Assembly: GCF_000427805.1 (NCBI RefSeq)
Contig: NZ_KE386583.1
Coordinates: 1 to 61,672 of the forward strand
DNA from: Budvicia aquatica DSM 5075 = ATCC 35567
GTDB taxonomy: Bacteria; Pseudomonadota; Gammaproteobacteria; Enterobacterales; Enterobacteriaceae
Direction: 5' to 3'
Length of the DNA: 61,672 nt
The position numbers and the translations under genes were made by a program. The notes below the pieces were generated by a model. That model saw only the letters and a list, made by a program, of their open reading frames with translations, had not been told where the DNA came from and made no database searches. Shown in pieces: positions 1 through 8,628 of this stretch; the first letter of the stretch is position 1; every line of letters begins with the position of its first letter.

Positions 1-94
1 AATCACAGGTAATCGTTAAGTGTGGTGCTTTTCTCTTTAGTCGAGTAGATTTTATTTTCATGAATACGTCTCATTCGTATGGTTTATTATGAAC

Positions 95-125
95 AAAAAG
101 AGGGGAGGCTAAAAAGCCTCCCCTC
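95..125 (-). terminator. Rho-independent terminator of the integrase gene
   Basis: An 11-bp perfect stem (100-110 with 115-125) and 4-nt loop are followed, read on the minus strand, by five T residues (95-99). It lies 55 bp past the integrase stop codon. Confidence 0.85.
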
Positions 126-180
126 TATTCTCTTTATTTTACTGACTGCCTTAGAACGCAAAATACCTTTTCACAACAGA

Positions 181-1395
181 CTACGCCTGCTTTTTAAAGG
201 TTCCATGCACGACATTACCGCCATGCTCTAAATTATCCATGTAGTCCGCATACCACTGAAGCATTTCCCTGCGACCATCAAGATATTGAGCATGGTTATA
301 GGTTCCACGAATGGAATTTTTGTCGGCGTGAGCAAGTTGAGTTTCGACCCAGGCCGAACTGTATCCCTGTTCATGCAGAATGGTGCTCATGGTGTGCCGA
401 AATCCGTGGCCGGTTGCTTTACCGTCATAACCCAAGCGTTTGAGAACCATGTTAATGCTGGCCTCACTCATGGGTTTATTAACATTGTTGCGGCCAGGGA
501 ATAGCAATGGATAGTGACCTGTAATGGCATGAAGTTCACGCAGCGTTGATATTACTTGATTAGATAACGGAACAAGATGTAGTCGGCGCATTTTCATGCG
601 CTCTATGGGGATCTCCCAAAGGCCTTGTTCAAAGTCAAACTCTTTCCATTGTGCTGCCCGCAGTTCAATTGTACGGACACCGGTTAACAAGAGCAGTCGT
701 GTTGCTAACCGGGTTAAAGGACTTCCAGAGTACGAAGCTAATGCGGTTAATAGTTCAGGTAATTCCCCGGCAGAAAGGTGAGGGAAGTGTTCTGCTTTTT
801 GTGTCGCTAGTGTGCCGACGAGTTCGGCGGTAGGATTAATTTCTGCCCGGCCAGTGGCAATCGCATAGCGAAATATTTGATTGCAGCTTTGCCGTACTTT
901 ACGCATTTTCTCAAGCGCACCGCGTTTTTCGATAATACGCAATACCTGAAGCATATCGAGCGGGCGGATGTCAGCGATAGGGCGTTTACCCACATGAGGG
1001 AAGATATCCTTATTTAATGCATCCAAGACACTCTCAGCATAGCCTTCAGACCAAGACTTACACTTATGGGCATGCCATTCCATAGCAAGGGCTTTAAATG
1101 TATTTTCAATGGTATATTTTTTAGCTTGCTTCTCTTGTTGTTTTTTCTCGCTGGGGTCAGTCCCTTGAGTGAGGGCTTTTCGGGCTTCGTCACGTTTAAG
1201 GCGGGCATCAGCGAGTGATACATCAGGATAGACGCCAATGGCGAGCTTTTTTTCTTTTCCGGCGATGCGGTATTTGAGACGCCAGTACTTAGAGCCATTT
1301 GGTTTTACTAGTAAATAAAGCCCACGTTCGTCAGTGAGTTTATACTCTTTGTCTTTAGGCTTAACAGTCTCGACTTGTCTAGCATTGAGTGGCAT
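181..1395 (-). CDS. P4-type tyrosine integrase (site-specific recombinase)
   Basis: This 404-residue protein should insert and excise a mobile element at the adjacent tRNA-Phe gene. The N-terminal ~90 residues are the DUF4102 arm-binding domain typical of P4-like island integrases. A core-binding domain follows (~100-200), then the catalytic domain with R241 (TGVRTIELR), K268, the HGFRH box (H330, R333), H356 (LAHAD) and nucleophile Y366 (GTYNHAQYL). All catalytic residues are present, so it is probably functional. The gene starts 177 bp from the tRNA 3' end and reads away from it, so the element extends left of the window. The start ATG lies in a GC-rich inverted repeat (1395-1404 with 1428-1437), with no classical Shine-Dalgarno sequence. 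Confidence 0.95.
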   Translation of the reverse strand: MPLNARQVETVKPKDKEYKLTDERGLYLLVKPNGSKYWRLKYRIAGKEKKLAIGVYPDVSLADARLKRDEARKALTQGTDPSEKKQQEKQAKKYTIENTFKALAMEWHAHKCKSWSEGYAESVLDALNKDIFPHVGKRPIADIRPLDMLQVLRIIEKRGALEKMRKVRQSCNQIFRYAIATGRAEINPTAELVGTLATQKAEHFPHLSAGELPELLTALASYSGSPLTRLATRLLLLTGVRTIELRAAQWKEFDFEQGLWEIPIERMKMRRLHLVPLSNQVISTLRELHAITGHYPLLFPGRNNVNKPMSEASINMVLKRLGYDGKATGHGFRHTMSTILHEQGYSSAWVETQLAHADKNSIRGTYNHAQYLDGRREMLQWYADYMDNLEHGGNVVHGTFKKQA

Positions 1396-1437
1396 ATGGG
1401 GGCCCCAAAATCACGTTGAACAAGAAAGGCCCCCATA
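1395..1437 (-). promoter_or_regulatory. Inverted repeat overlapping the integrase start codon
   Basis: A perfect 10-bp GC-rich inverted repeat (1395-1404 and 1428-1437, loop 23 nt) would form in the int mRNA and pair the bases just before and at the edge of the ATG. A third copy of the G/C block at 1440-1447 could compete for pairing. Translational masking is an inference. Confidence 0.5.
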
Positions 1438-1571
1438 CGGGCCCCCAGTAGTCACTTGACTTAGATTGACATAGGGAGAAAGTAGTGGAGCTTGCATGTA
1501 ATGAATGTTAAGTATAGCAAGGAATATAAGGGATATTTATTGAATCGAGTTGACTTGTGTAGAAGTTAAAA

Positions 1572-1647
1572 TGGTGCCCGGACTCGGAATCGAACCAAGG
1601 ACACGGGGATTTTCAATCCCCTGCTCTACCGACTGAGCTATCCGGGC
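1572..1647 (-). tRNA. tRNA-Phe (GAA)
   Basis: A 76-nt tRNA on the minus strand has a GCCCGG/CCGGGC acceptor stem, an encoded CCA end (TGG at 1572-1574), D-arm AGCTCAGTCGGTAGAGC, anticodon-loop core TTGAAAA giving GAA, and T-arm GGTTCGATTCC. It matches the pheV/pheU tRNA of enterobacteria. Its 3' end faces the integrase gene and is the probable attachment site, since P4-type integrases usually use tRNA 3' ends. In E. coli the pheV tRNA is also close to the mltC-nupG-speC region and is a known island site. Confidence 0.97.
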
Positions 1648-1658
1648 AACGGTGCGTA

Positions 1659-1687
1659 ATTAAACAGGATTACGTTCAGAAGGTCAA
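1659..1687 (-). promoter_or_regulatory. Sigma70-type promoter of tRNA-Phe
   Basis: Read on the minus strand, TTGACC (1682-1687) is separated by exactly 17 bp from TTTAAT (1659-1664). The tRNA begins 11 bp further on. The match to -35/-10 consensus and the spacing are good. Confidence 0.7.
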
Positions 1688-1988
1688 ACACTTTAACATC
1701 ATCACTGTAGAAAATAGGATTAACTGCTCTCTTTTCAATCAAGTTGGCTAAAAATCAGCTTTTACCGTGGCTGGTAGTGAAAACATTTGGGGTGAAAGCT
1801 CTGATAGCTAATAATCCCCTAGCGGGCTTACTTATACTGCACTACCATAATAATTATCAATTATATAAAGCTTGTTTGACGTTGGTATAAAGGGTTGTCC
1901 AGCGGGGGAAGCTCTGTGGTGTATTTCTGTACCGGATAACTTAATGGCGGGATATCAGGTTTTAATTTTAACGATGGAATTTTGAATC
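1688..1988. other. Non-coding stretch between tRNA-Phe promoter and marC
   Basis: I see no gene in this stretch. It should hold the promoter and leader of marC; a weak ribosome site (TGGAA) precedes the marC ATG. No clear operator or repeat was recognised. Confidence 0.5.
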
Positions 1989-2681
1989 ATGAGCACAATA
2001 TTAGAGATCTCTCATCTGGTTTTTTTAGGGTTGGTGCTACTGATTCCTTTAACCAATCCGCTGACTTCCGTCGCTCTGTTTCTCAGCCTGAGCGGTGATA
2101 TGAGCCTGGAGGAGCGCCACCGCCAGTCTAAAATGGCTTCGATTTATGTATTTATGATTTTAGTGCTGTCGTTTGTTGGCGGTGAAGTTGTTATGAATAC
2201 TTTTGGTATTTCGATTCCGGGCCTGCGTATCGCCGGCGGGCTGATCGTTGCCTATATCGGATTCAGAATGCTATTTCCCGACCCTGCCGCTGTTCAGGCT
2301 GAAACCCAGAAGACTGGCGATGAGCCGAAAGTGATTAAGCCGGTATCGCGCAATATTGCGTTTGTTCCGCTAGCGATGCCGAGTACCGCAGGCCCCGGTA
2401 CCATTGCGATGGTGATTTCGGGAGCATCCAGTTGGCATCAGAGCGGGGCTCCTAGCCCTTGGATTGCTTACACCGCCCTGATTGTAACCAGCCTGATTTT
2501 GTCTCTGGTGCTGTGGATAAGCTTAAGAAGCTCTGATGTGATTATGAAAGCCATTGGTAAAGAGGGCATTGAGGCCGTTTCGCGGGTGATGGGCTTTTTA
2601 CTGGTATGTATGGGCGTGCAGTTTGTTATTAACGGCGTTCTGGAAATTGTGCGGACTTATCAGCCGATGCTGCCGCACTGA
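1989..2681 (+). CDS. marC: MarC/SnatA family inner-membrane protein
   Basis: The 230-residue protein is very close to E. coli MarC (221 residues), sharing stretches such as FGISIPGLRIAGGLIVA (~72-88), NIAFVPLAMPSTAGPG and a C-terminal RVMGFLLVCMGVQFVINGV. About six membrane helices are visible in the hydrophobicity pattern. MarC was once linked to multiple antibiotic resistance but its role is unproven; related SnatA proteins move small amino acids. It stands alone here, away from marRAB, and is followed by a strong terminator. The family is certain and the transported substrate is unknown. Confidence 0.92.
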   Translation: MSTILEISHLVFLGLVLLIPLTNPLTSVALFLSLSGDMSLEERHRQSKMASIYVFMILVLSFVGGEVVMNTFGISIPGLRIAGGLIVAYIGFRMLFPDPAAVQAETQKTGDEPKVIKPVSRNIAFVPLAMPSTAGPGTIAMVISGASSWHQSGAPSPWIAYTALIVTSLILSLVLWISLRSSDVIMKAIGKEGIEAVSRVMGFLLVCMGVQFVINGVLEIVRTYQPMLPH

Positions 2682-2725
2682 TCGGGTTATTAACCGGGCA
2701 ATATAGTTGCTAGCAACAGCATACT

Positions 2726-2764
2726 AATAAGGGGAGGAGGCAATGATTTGTTCCTCCCCTTATT
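2726..2764. terminator. Bidirectional terminator hairpin between marC and the convergent regulator gene
   Basis: A perfect 13-bp stem (2726-2738 with 2752-2764) has a GC core and A/T tails on both sides. It therefore fits termination of marC on plus and of the convergent regulator gene (stop at 2773) on minus. Confidence 0.8.
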
Positions 2765-2772
2765 GATTGTGA

Positions 2773-4956
2773 CTAACTTTTAAATTCGCTGCCCGCCAGC
2801 CGGGTATTGAGGTATTTAATCGTTTCTTCAGTGGTCATCATACCGTTAATCCGGTTGACGATGCTTTGGCCGATAACTTTCTCAACCATCCGCAAATTCA
2901 GGCTGCTGCCATCCTGAAAGAAGGTCTCCCGAACGCCGTTGTAACCGGTTTTATGGGGTAAATCCAGCCATGGATAATATTCCATAATGTCCGGGTTATC
3001 ATAAATGCAGTTATTGGCGGAAGTGCCGCCTAACAGTACGATCTGTTCGGCGATTTCATCAGAGAAAACCCATTTAAAAAACTCTGCCGCTTCGCTCTCT
3101 TTTTGACTGTATTTTGAGACGCCCAGCGAGCCTCCGCCAATCAGTGCCTTATTATCCGGGACGCTATCAAAACCCACTAACGGAGATATGGTGCTGTGTA
3201 AGGTATGTGAAAACAGGTTCATATACACAATGATCATGGCAACACTGCCGCTTTCAAACAGCGATACGGATTCATTCCACCAGGTCGCCGAGAGGTTTTT
3301 TACTACCTTCAGGCTGTCAATATATTCCCGGATAGTCTCTGCACCGAGTACCGGATCTAGCTTCAGCGTGCAGTCTTCTTGCCTGAGGCGACCACCTAAC
3401 GAGTAATAGCGCAGTAAAAACTCAGATGCCACAATCTCAGTGTTACCTAAGCTGGCACAGGCTCCGTATTCCAGCGGCGACTGTGGGTTCAGGGCGCGGG
3501 AGAAGAAGCGGGCGATAGTATCGAACTCTTCAAAGGTGGCCGGCGGAGCAAGTTCGCGTTTATGTTGTTCATAAAACATCCGTTTTACCTTGGCATCGTT
3601 AAAGATGTCTTTACGATAAAACAGCATTTGAATGCTGGGATCAAACGGAATGGCGTAAAACTGACCGTTGACCTGACTGTAACGCTTAACGATTTGCTGA
3701 GAATAATGACTCAGTAGCTGATAAACCTCATCACCCAGTTCGCTGAGCGGTTTTAGCGTTGATTTAGCAAACCAGGGCAGGCCGGCCATATCAATACGAA
3801 TAATATCGTAATACTGATGGTGCTCTAGGTTAGTCAGGATTTCATAAATATCATTAAACGGATGAATATTCAGCCGGACATCAATACCGGTTTTATGCCT
3901 GAAGTTGGGCAACAGCTTTTTAAGCGCATCGGTTGACGGGCTGGGCAAGGTTAATATATTGAGGGTGGTTGCTGGCCGTGAGGCGAGATGCGCATTTAGC
4001 CGATGGTCGAACATAAAACCGCGGTTCTGAATATTAATCTTTGGCGGGGTTTTATCATCAGTTGAATTAAGCAGCCACTCGGCGATTTGTTTGCCTAACA
4101 GCTCATAATTCATATGGTACTGATGTACCTGTTCTTCAATGATGAACTCAGCATCTGACAGGCTATAGATTCGGGGAGCTTGGCCAAGGTTACCTAAAAA
4201 ATTGGCATTTTTAATATAGCGGGCTTTCTCTATATCACTGGTAATAATCGCATCAGGCGGTGTGCCGGTGAAAAAGTTGAATGCATCATTATAACTACGC
4301 GAGGGCGAAGTCGGAATGTGGGTTATTTGCCGATCGGGATTTTGAGATAGCCACTGCTGTTCAAATCCTTGCATAAAATCTGCAGTACAGCTGTATTGGT
4401 TCAGATCGGTAAACAGGCCGACATTCTTCAGCGCTTTCTTATCTAACGCCTGAGCTATCTCTTTACCCGCCAGCCGAAAATCTAATGTCTGATAGTTGCG
4501 GGCATTATACAGATGGCGATAAGCAAAAATAATTTTTTCCGGCGAGATTTTTAACTGACTGTAATACTCATCAGCATCTTCTAAACAAGAGACGGCTATC
4601 ACGGCGTAATTGCGATTAGCAGCAATCTTTTGGATAATCTGCAGCTCGTTCTGTTGCTGGTCATTGGTGGTATAGAGGTCAACGTTATACCCCTGTCGGG
4701 ATAGCAGATTATCTAAGCCAAGATAGAGTTTGTTGTAATGTGTGGTCGTGATATTAGGCAGAATAACCGAAATGGTATTGGTATGGCCTTCTCTTAAAGA
4801 TTTTGCCTGGGCATTCAACTGATAGCCGACTTCTCGGGCTGCAGCCTCTACGGCTCTAATTTTTTCAATGCTGACGTTTCCCCGGTTATTTAAAACGTTG
4901 GAAACGGTGCCGTGAGACACACCCGCCATTTTTGCAATATCTTTGATAGTAGGCAT
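2773..4956 (-). CDS. LacI-type regulator fused to a solute-binding-protein domain
   Basis: From the ATG at 4956 the product has 727 residues, about twice the normal LacI-family length; an in-frame ATG at 5019 would add 21 residues not typical of the family. Residues 1-60 are a LacI helix-turn-helix and hinge helix (MPTIKDIAKMAGVSHGTVSN). A sugar-binding core of the periplasmic-binding-protein-like type follows to ~340. The last ~380 residues resemble an extracellular solute-binding protein of ABC importers (SBP family 1; PFDPSIQMLFYRKDIFND, a GGGSLGVSKYS strand, FFKWVFSDE). No signal peptide or membrane helix is visible, so this binding domain should sit in the cytoplasm as a second effector sensor. 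No transporter gene is adjacent. Ligand and targets are unknown. Confidence 0.85.
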   Translation of the reverse strand: MPTIKDIAKMAGVSHGTVSNVLNNRGNVSIEKIRAVEAAAREVGYQLNAQAKSLREGHTNTISVILPNITTTHYNKLYLGLDNLLSRQGYNVDLYTTNDQQQNELQIIQKIAANRNYAVIAVSCLEDADEYYSQLKISPEKIIFAYRHLYNARNYQTLDFRLAGKEIAQALDKKALKNVGLFTDLNQYSCTADFMQGFEQQWLSQNPDRQITHIPTSPSRSYNDAFNFFTGTPPDAIITSDIEKARYIKNANFLGNLGQAPRIYSLSDAEFIIEEQVHQYHMNYELLGKQIAEWLLNSTDDKTPPKINIQNRGFMFDHRLNAHLASRPATTLNILTLPSPSTDALKKLLPNFRHKTGIDVRLNIHPFNDIYEILTNLEHHQYYDIIRIDMAGLPWFAKSTLKPLSELGDEVYQLLSHYSQQIVKRYSQVNGQFYAIPFDPSIQMLFYRKDIFNDAKVKRMFYEQHKRELAPPATFEEFDTIARFFSRALNPQSPLEYGACASLGNTEIVASEFLLRYYSLGGRLRQEDCTLKLDPVLGAETIREYIDSLKVVKNLSATWWNESVSLFESGSVAMIIVYMNLFSHTLHSTISPLVGFDSVPDNKALIGGGSLGVSKYSQKESEAAEFFKWVFSDEIAEQIVLLGGTSANNCIYDNPDIMEYYPWLDLPHKTGYNGVRETFFQDGSSLNLRMVEKVIGQSIVNRINGMMTTEETIKYLNTRLAGSEFKS

Positions 4957-5320
4957 AAATTTATCCGCGCTAAACCATAAGCTGGATTCTAGCATCTCAG
5001 GTAAACCAACCTCAATCAACGGCTGGGCCGTTGTTATCGTTATCGCTTACTTTTATTGATTTCCTGAGTGCCCGCTTTGGTAGGGTACTCACTATACAAG
5101 AGATATTACCTGATAAGCCGCAGGCGCAACCGTTTATAATTCGGGCGTTATTTCTCAAATCCGGAACGGGGCGGGTAATTTACTCATCGAGAAGGGCAAA
5201 TAATGGTACAGGATCGTGTTGAAAGGCCCGCAGATGAACGTTACTATAACCGCAGGCAGCGTTGTTAATGGAGTTAATGGCGCATCAGGCACAATATTTA
5301 AATAGAAACGGGATGATGCA
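4957..5320. other. Divergent intergenic region upstream of the fusion regulator and the DUF2628 gene
   Basis: The stretch holds the upstream sequences of both flanking genes and an inverted repeat (CAACGG/CCGTTG) around 5017-5034. A 63-codon open frame here (5031-5222) has no recognisable features and I do not call it a gene. Confidence 0.4.
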
Positions 5321-5914
5321 ATGGAGCAGTGCTCGAAGTGTGGAAATATATCGGTTAATGAAAAAGGCGAGTGTGTTGTTTGTGATGAAACTGCATCCGT
5401 AAATCCTTATGCTGTTTCTGCGGCGGTAACTGACTCAGCGCAACCGGAGTTCTCGGCATCGACGGCAACCGCGGATAAGGATGATTACGTTAAAGCATTC
5501 ATCGGTCCTAAGTATTACTCCTTTTTTCCTCACGGCGCAGGTATCCCTAAAAAGTGGAACTGGGCTGCTTTCTTCCTCGGTGTGTTCTGGTTTGTTTATC
5601 GTAAAATGTATGTCTATGCTGCCATCTATTTAGGCATCGGCATTTTTCTGACAGCCGCACAGACCCTGTTAGGGATTCCGGAAGAGTTTTCAAATGTGGT
5701 TAGTCTGGCGCTGGGTATCGGTGCAGGCATGCTGGCCAATAATCTGTATAAAAGTCATATTGATAAAAATATTGCAGAAACGCTGTCGGTAGTAAAAGGC
5801 AGTGAAATTGTCCCGGTATTACAGGCTAAAGGCGGTACTAATCTGGTTGGTGCGCTAATCTGTGGTGCTCTGCTGGTCGGTATTGTGACGCTTTCGGTCG
5901 TTGCCGGTCTGTAG
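5321..5914 (+). CDS. DUF2628 membrane protein with N-terminal zinc ribbon
   Basis: The 197-residue protein begins with a four-cysteine zinc-ribbon-like motif (CSKCGN ... CVVC, residues ~4-21) and a low-complexity Ala/Thr/Ser linker. A DUF2628-type module follows: soluble segment YVKAFIGPKYYSFFPHG, then KKWNWAAFFLGVFWFVYRKM, typical of the family. Three hydrophobic segments (~85-125, ~130-145 and the C-terminal 20 residues) suggest an inner-membrane protein with a cytoplasmic zinc ribbon. Function is unknown. It is a single gene with its own terminator, convergent with deoB. Confidence 0.75.
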   Translation: MEQCSKCGNISVNEKGECVVCDETASVNPYAVSAAVTDSAQPEFSASTATADKDDYVKAFIGPKYYSFFPHGAGIPKKWNWAAFFLGVFWFVYRKMYVYAAIYLGIGIFLTAAQTLLGIPEEFSNVVSLALGIGAGMLANNLYKSHIDKNIAETLSVVKGSEIVPVLQAKGGTNLVGALICGALLVGIVTLSVVAGL

Positions 5915-5963
5915 TGAACTGATATAGCTAACGGATTTAAATAAAACAATCTGATATTGAAGT

Positions 5964-6004
5964 GACCCCCAATAGTTGGGCAATCCATTATTGGGGGTCT
6001 TTTT
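5964..6004 (+). terminator. Rho-independent terminator after the DUF2628 gene
   Basis: An 11-bp perfect GC-rich stem (5964-5974 with 5989-5999) is followed by TTTTT on the plus strand, 50 bp past the stop codon. Confidence 0.9.
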
Positions 6005-6012
6005 ATCGGGAG

Positions 6013-7239
6013 TTAAAAGATCGCTTTACCATAGTCCATCGGAGAAAGGCCAAAATAACCGGCGATTGACTGGCCTATATCGGCAAAAGTTTCGCTTTTG
6101 CCTAAAAATCCTGCTTGAATCTTCGCACCATAAACCAATACCGGAATATATTCTCTGGTATGTTCAGTGCCCGGCCATGTCGGATCGCAGCCGTGGTCAG
6201 CGGTAAAAATCACCACATCATCACCGGTGACCTTAGTCAGTAATTCAGGCAGTCGGCGATCAAATCGCTCTAGCGCAGCCGCATACCCGGCGACATCCCG
6301 ACGATGGCCGTAAGATGAATCAAAATCGACGAAGTTAGTAAAAACAATGCTGTTATTTGTCGCATTATCTATTTCATGCAATGTCGCATCCATCAAATCA
6401 TCAAGGCCGGTAGCTTTTACTTTTTTGGTAATGCCGACGTCAGCGTAAATATCAGCAATTTTGCCAATGGAAATCACATGACCGCGTTTTTCATCCACCA
6501 GTTTTTTCAACACCGTTGGCGCCGGAGGCTCTACTGCGTAATCGTGGCGGTTGCCGGTGCGTTCAAAATTATCAGCACAGGTACCGGTGAAGGGGCGAGC
6601 AATAACCCGGCCCACATTGTAGCCGCCGATATTCAGCTCTTCTCTGGCTATTTCACATAGCTGATATAGCCTGTCGAGACCAAAGCTCTGTTCGTGGGCT
6701 GCAATTTGAAATACTGAATCCGCAGAGGTATAGAAAATAGGCTTGCCGCTGGCCAGATGTTCTTCACCCAAACGGGTAAGAATTTCAGTTCCTGATGCAT
6801 GGCAATTGCCTAAATAACCGGGCAGATTTGCCCGATTGACTAAAGTATTGAGCAACTCTGGCGGAAAGCTATTGTGCTTATTTTCAAAATATCCCCAGTC
6901 AAACAGTACCGGTACGCCGGCAATTTCCCAGTGACCAGACGGCGTATCTTTGCCGGATGACAGCTCTTGAGCATAGCCATAAGCCCCGATAATCGCGTCA
7001 GCCTGTTCCAGCCCTTGCGGATACTGGCCGCTGGCAGCCTCTGCGGCTTTACCTAAACCAAGGCGGACTAAGTTAGGTAAACGTAGCGGCCCTGAGCGTA
7101 GGTGATTATCCGCTCGGCCTTGAGCGCAGGCGGCTGCGATATGGCCTAAGGTATTTGCTCCGGCATCGCCAAAGCGAGTGGCATCCGGGCTGGCTCCGAT
7201 GCCAAATGAGTCTAATACCATAATAAATATACGTTTCAT
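6013..7239 (-). CDS. deoB: Phosphopentomutase
   Basis: DeoB interconverts (deoxy)ribose 1-phosphate and 5-phosphate in the cytoplasm, linking nucleoside phosphorolysis to sugar metabolism. The 408 residues match the usual length (E. coli 407). Visible are the N-terminal metal site ([16 protein letters not shown]10), the phosphothreonine region [12 protein letters not shown] (T99), and the C-terminal metal-binding [19 protein letters not shown] of the alkaline phosphatase superfamily. The ATG has a good ribosome site (GGGAG). In E. coli deoB is third in deoCABD; here it stands alone, divergent from a PhnP-like gene and a nucleoside-type permease, with operator-like sites in the shared upstream region. 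Confidence 0.97.
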   Translation of the reverse strand: MKRIFIMVLDSFGIGASPDATRFGDAGANTLGHIAAACAQGRADNHLRSGPLRLPNLVRLGLGKAAEAASGQYPQGLEQADAIIGAYGYAQELSSGKDTPSGHWEIAGVPVLFDWGYFENKHNSFPPELLNTLVNRANLPGYLGNCHASGTEILTRLGEEHLASGKPIFYTSADSVFQIAAHEQSFGLDRLYQLCEIAREELNIGGYNVGRVIARPFTGTCADNFERTGNRHDYAVEPPAPTVLKKLVDEKRGHVISIGKIADIYADVGITKKVKATGLDDLMDATLHEIDNATNNSIVFTNFVDFDSSYGHRRDVAGYAAALERFDRRLPELLTKVTGDDVVIFTADHGCDPTWPGTEHTREYIPVLVYGAKIQAGFLGKSETFADIGQSIAGYFGLSPMDYGKAIF

Positions 7240-7310
7240 GGCTATTTCTCCCGCTGGATATCAGATAAAAATCCTTTTAGTTATCCGGATATCATTGTGA
7301 ATGATGGTTT

Positions 7311-7324
7311 TTGGAACGTACCAT
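7311..7324. promoter_or_regulatory. Operator-like site 1 (deoB / PhnP-like divergent region)
   Basis: TTGGAACGTACCAT matches the perfect palindrome TTGGAACGTTCCAA at 12 of 14 positions. A central CG between inverted halves is the usual LacI-family operator form. It lies 72 bp upstream of the deoB start. Confidence 0.55.
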
Positions 7325-7405
7325 TTAATTGGGCGCTATTCTATCAAATAATATCGCGGTAATAGGGCGTTTCCAACAGCACGGCAGGCGGGTAACATGA
7401 GAGAC

Positions 7406-7419
7406 TTGGAACGTTGAAT
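7406..7419. promoter_or_regulatory. Operator-like site 2 (deoB / PhnP-like divergent region)
   Basis: TTGGAACGTTGAAT has a complete left half-site and centre and a poor right half (11 of 14 positions of TTGGAACGTTCCAA). Confidence 0.45.
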
Positions 7420-7684
7420 TATATTATTTCATTGTTTTATAACGTATTTAATTAAATTATTGATACATGGAATCTTAGATTTATCTCCGTTTTATGATGA
7501 TATTTTAACAACAGAGCCCAAAAATTTGTTGGATCAATAAAGAGAATTAATCAGTATTTAATAAATAATATTTATCTTTTTGATTTAATTTGAATTTAAT
7601 TTATCTCTCACCAACTTACTATGACCTCTATCACTAAATCAGACGAGGTGTATTGCATCGATCAATCTTTACTGATTATCATAA

Positions 7685-7698
7685 TTGACACGTTCCAA
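7685..7698. promoter_or_regulatory. Operator-like site 3 (deoB / PhnP-like divergent region)
   Basis: TTGACACGTTCCAA matches TTGGAACGTTCCAA at 12 of 14 positions, with a perfect right half. It lies about 100 bp upstream of the PhnP-like gene. The 7240-7793 region around the sites is AT-rich and has no gene. Confidence 0.55.
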
Positions 7699-7716
7699 TT
7701 TTAATTTGTTAGTGAT

Positions 7717-7766
7717 GGGCTGAATAAGAGCAACGGGTCGGGAATAGCCGATCCCACTCTCAGCCC
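7717..7766 (+). promoter_or_regulatory. Stable leader hairpin upstream of the PhnP-like gene
   Basis: GGGCTGA (7717-7723) pairs with TCAGCCC (7760-7766), enclosing a second stem of GGGTCGG with CCGATCCC. A T-rich tract follows, and the ribosome site AAGAGGAA starts ~15 bp further on. It may be an attenuator or just mRNA structure. Confidence 0.35.
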
Positions 7767-7793
7767 GTTTAGTTTTATTTAAGAGGAAACACT

Positions 7794-8615
7794 ATGAAAC
7801 TCCATTTTTTGGGTTCATCGGCATCGGAAGGTATCCCGAATCCCTATTGTAAATGTGAGATTTGTGAACGGGCACGAACGGTTAAAGGCAAAAATATAAG
7901 AACCCGTTCGGCAGCGGTGATTGATGATGTTATGCAAATTGATATGTCGCCTGAGTTCAGCTATCAGGTGATGCGTGACAATGTTGATGTCACTCAGATT
8001 AAAGACCTGCTGTTTACCCACACTCATCCGGATCATTTCAACGTGGGGGATTTATTCAGCCGCATGGAAGGGTATGGGTTTGAGATTACTCATCCGCTTG
8101 AAGTTTACGGTAATGACATTGCAATTAACGGTTGCCTTGATGTGTTACCCGGCTATAGCAAACAGCGCTTTAAATTCAATTGCCTGATCCCCTTTGTCAC
8201 GGTAGAAACCAGCTCAGGAGCGAAGGTAACGCCGTTGCTGGCTAACCACGCTAAGTGGGAGTTTTGTTATATCTACTTTATCGAGAAAGAGGGCAAAACG
8301 ATGCTCTATGGTCATGATTCAGGCTGGTTCCCTGAGCTGACCTGGCAATGGTTACAGGGAAAGAAATTAGACCTGACCGTACTGGAATGTACCTATGGCT
8401 ATAATCAAAATGCCCGCTCTGACGGACATATGAGTATAGAAACGGTGCTTGCCACGCAAGAAAAACTGAAAGCCAATGGCATTTATCATTCTGCCAGCCA
8501 GCTGGTTGTATCCCATTTGTCCCATAGTAGCGGTTTTATGCATGAAGATTTGGTCAGCATTTTTGAGCCGCATTCCATTGAAGTTGCCTATGACGGATTA
8601 ATTAAATTAATCTGA
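7794..8615 (+). CDS. PhnP-like MBL-fold metallohydrolase
   Basis: This 273-residue protein is a metallo-beta-lactamase-fold hydrolase. Its closest recognised relative is PhnP, the 5-phosphoribosyl 1,2-cyclic phosphate phosphodiesterase of phosphonate breakdown. Shared features in order are an N-terminal GSSASEGIPNP loop, a structural zinc cluster CKCEIC (~19-24), the catalytic metal motif THTHPDH (~76-82), NHAKWEFCY, the HDSG aspartate loop, and SHLSHSSG near the C-terminus. A clear ribosome site (AAGAGGAA) supports the start. It sits 13 bp before a nucleoside-type permease in one operon and is divergent from deoB. No phn genes are nearby, so the substrate may be a cyclic ribose phosphate from another source; this is inference. 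Confidence 0.8.
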   Translation: MKLHFLGSSASEGIPNPYCKCEICERARTVKGKNIRTRSAAVIDDVMQIDMSPEFSYQVMRDNVDVTQIKDLLFTHTHPDHFNVGDLFSRMEGYGFEITHPLEVYGNDIAINGCLDVLPGYSKQRFKFNCLIPFVTVETSSGAKVTPLLANHAKWEFCYIYFIEKEGKTMLYGHDSGWFPELTWQWLQGKKLDLTVLECTYGYNQNARSDGHMSIETVLATQEKLKANGIYHSASQLVVSHLSHSSGFMHEDLVSIFEPHSIEVAYDGLIKLI

Positions 8616-8628
8616 AGGAATAATAATA

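Noticed and set aside
2773..5019. Longer start (ATG at 5019) for the LacI fusion protein
   Set aside because: The added 21 residues precede the usual LacI N-terminus (PTIKDIAK) and are not typical of the family.
5031..5222. 63-codon open frame upstream of the DUF2628 gene
   Set aside because: No clear ribosome site, no recognisable motif, and it lies in a promoter region; it is most likely chance.
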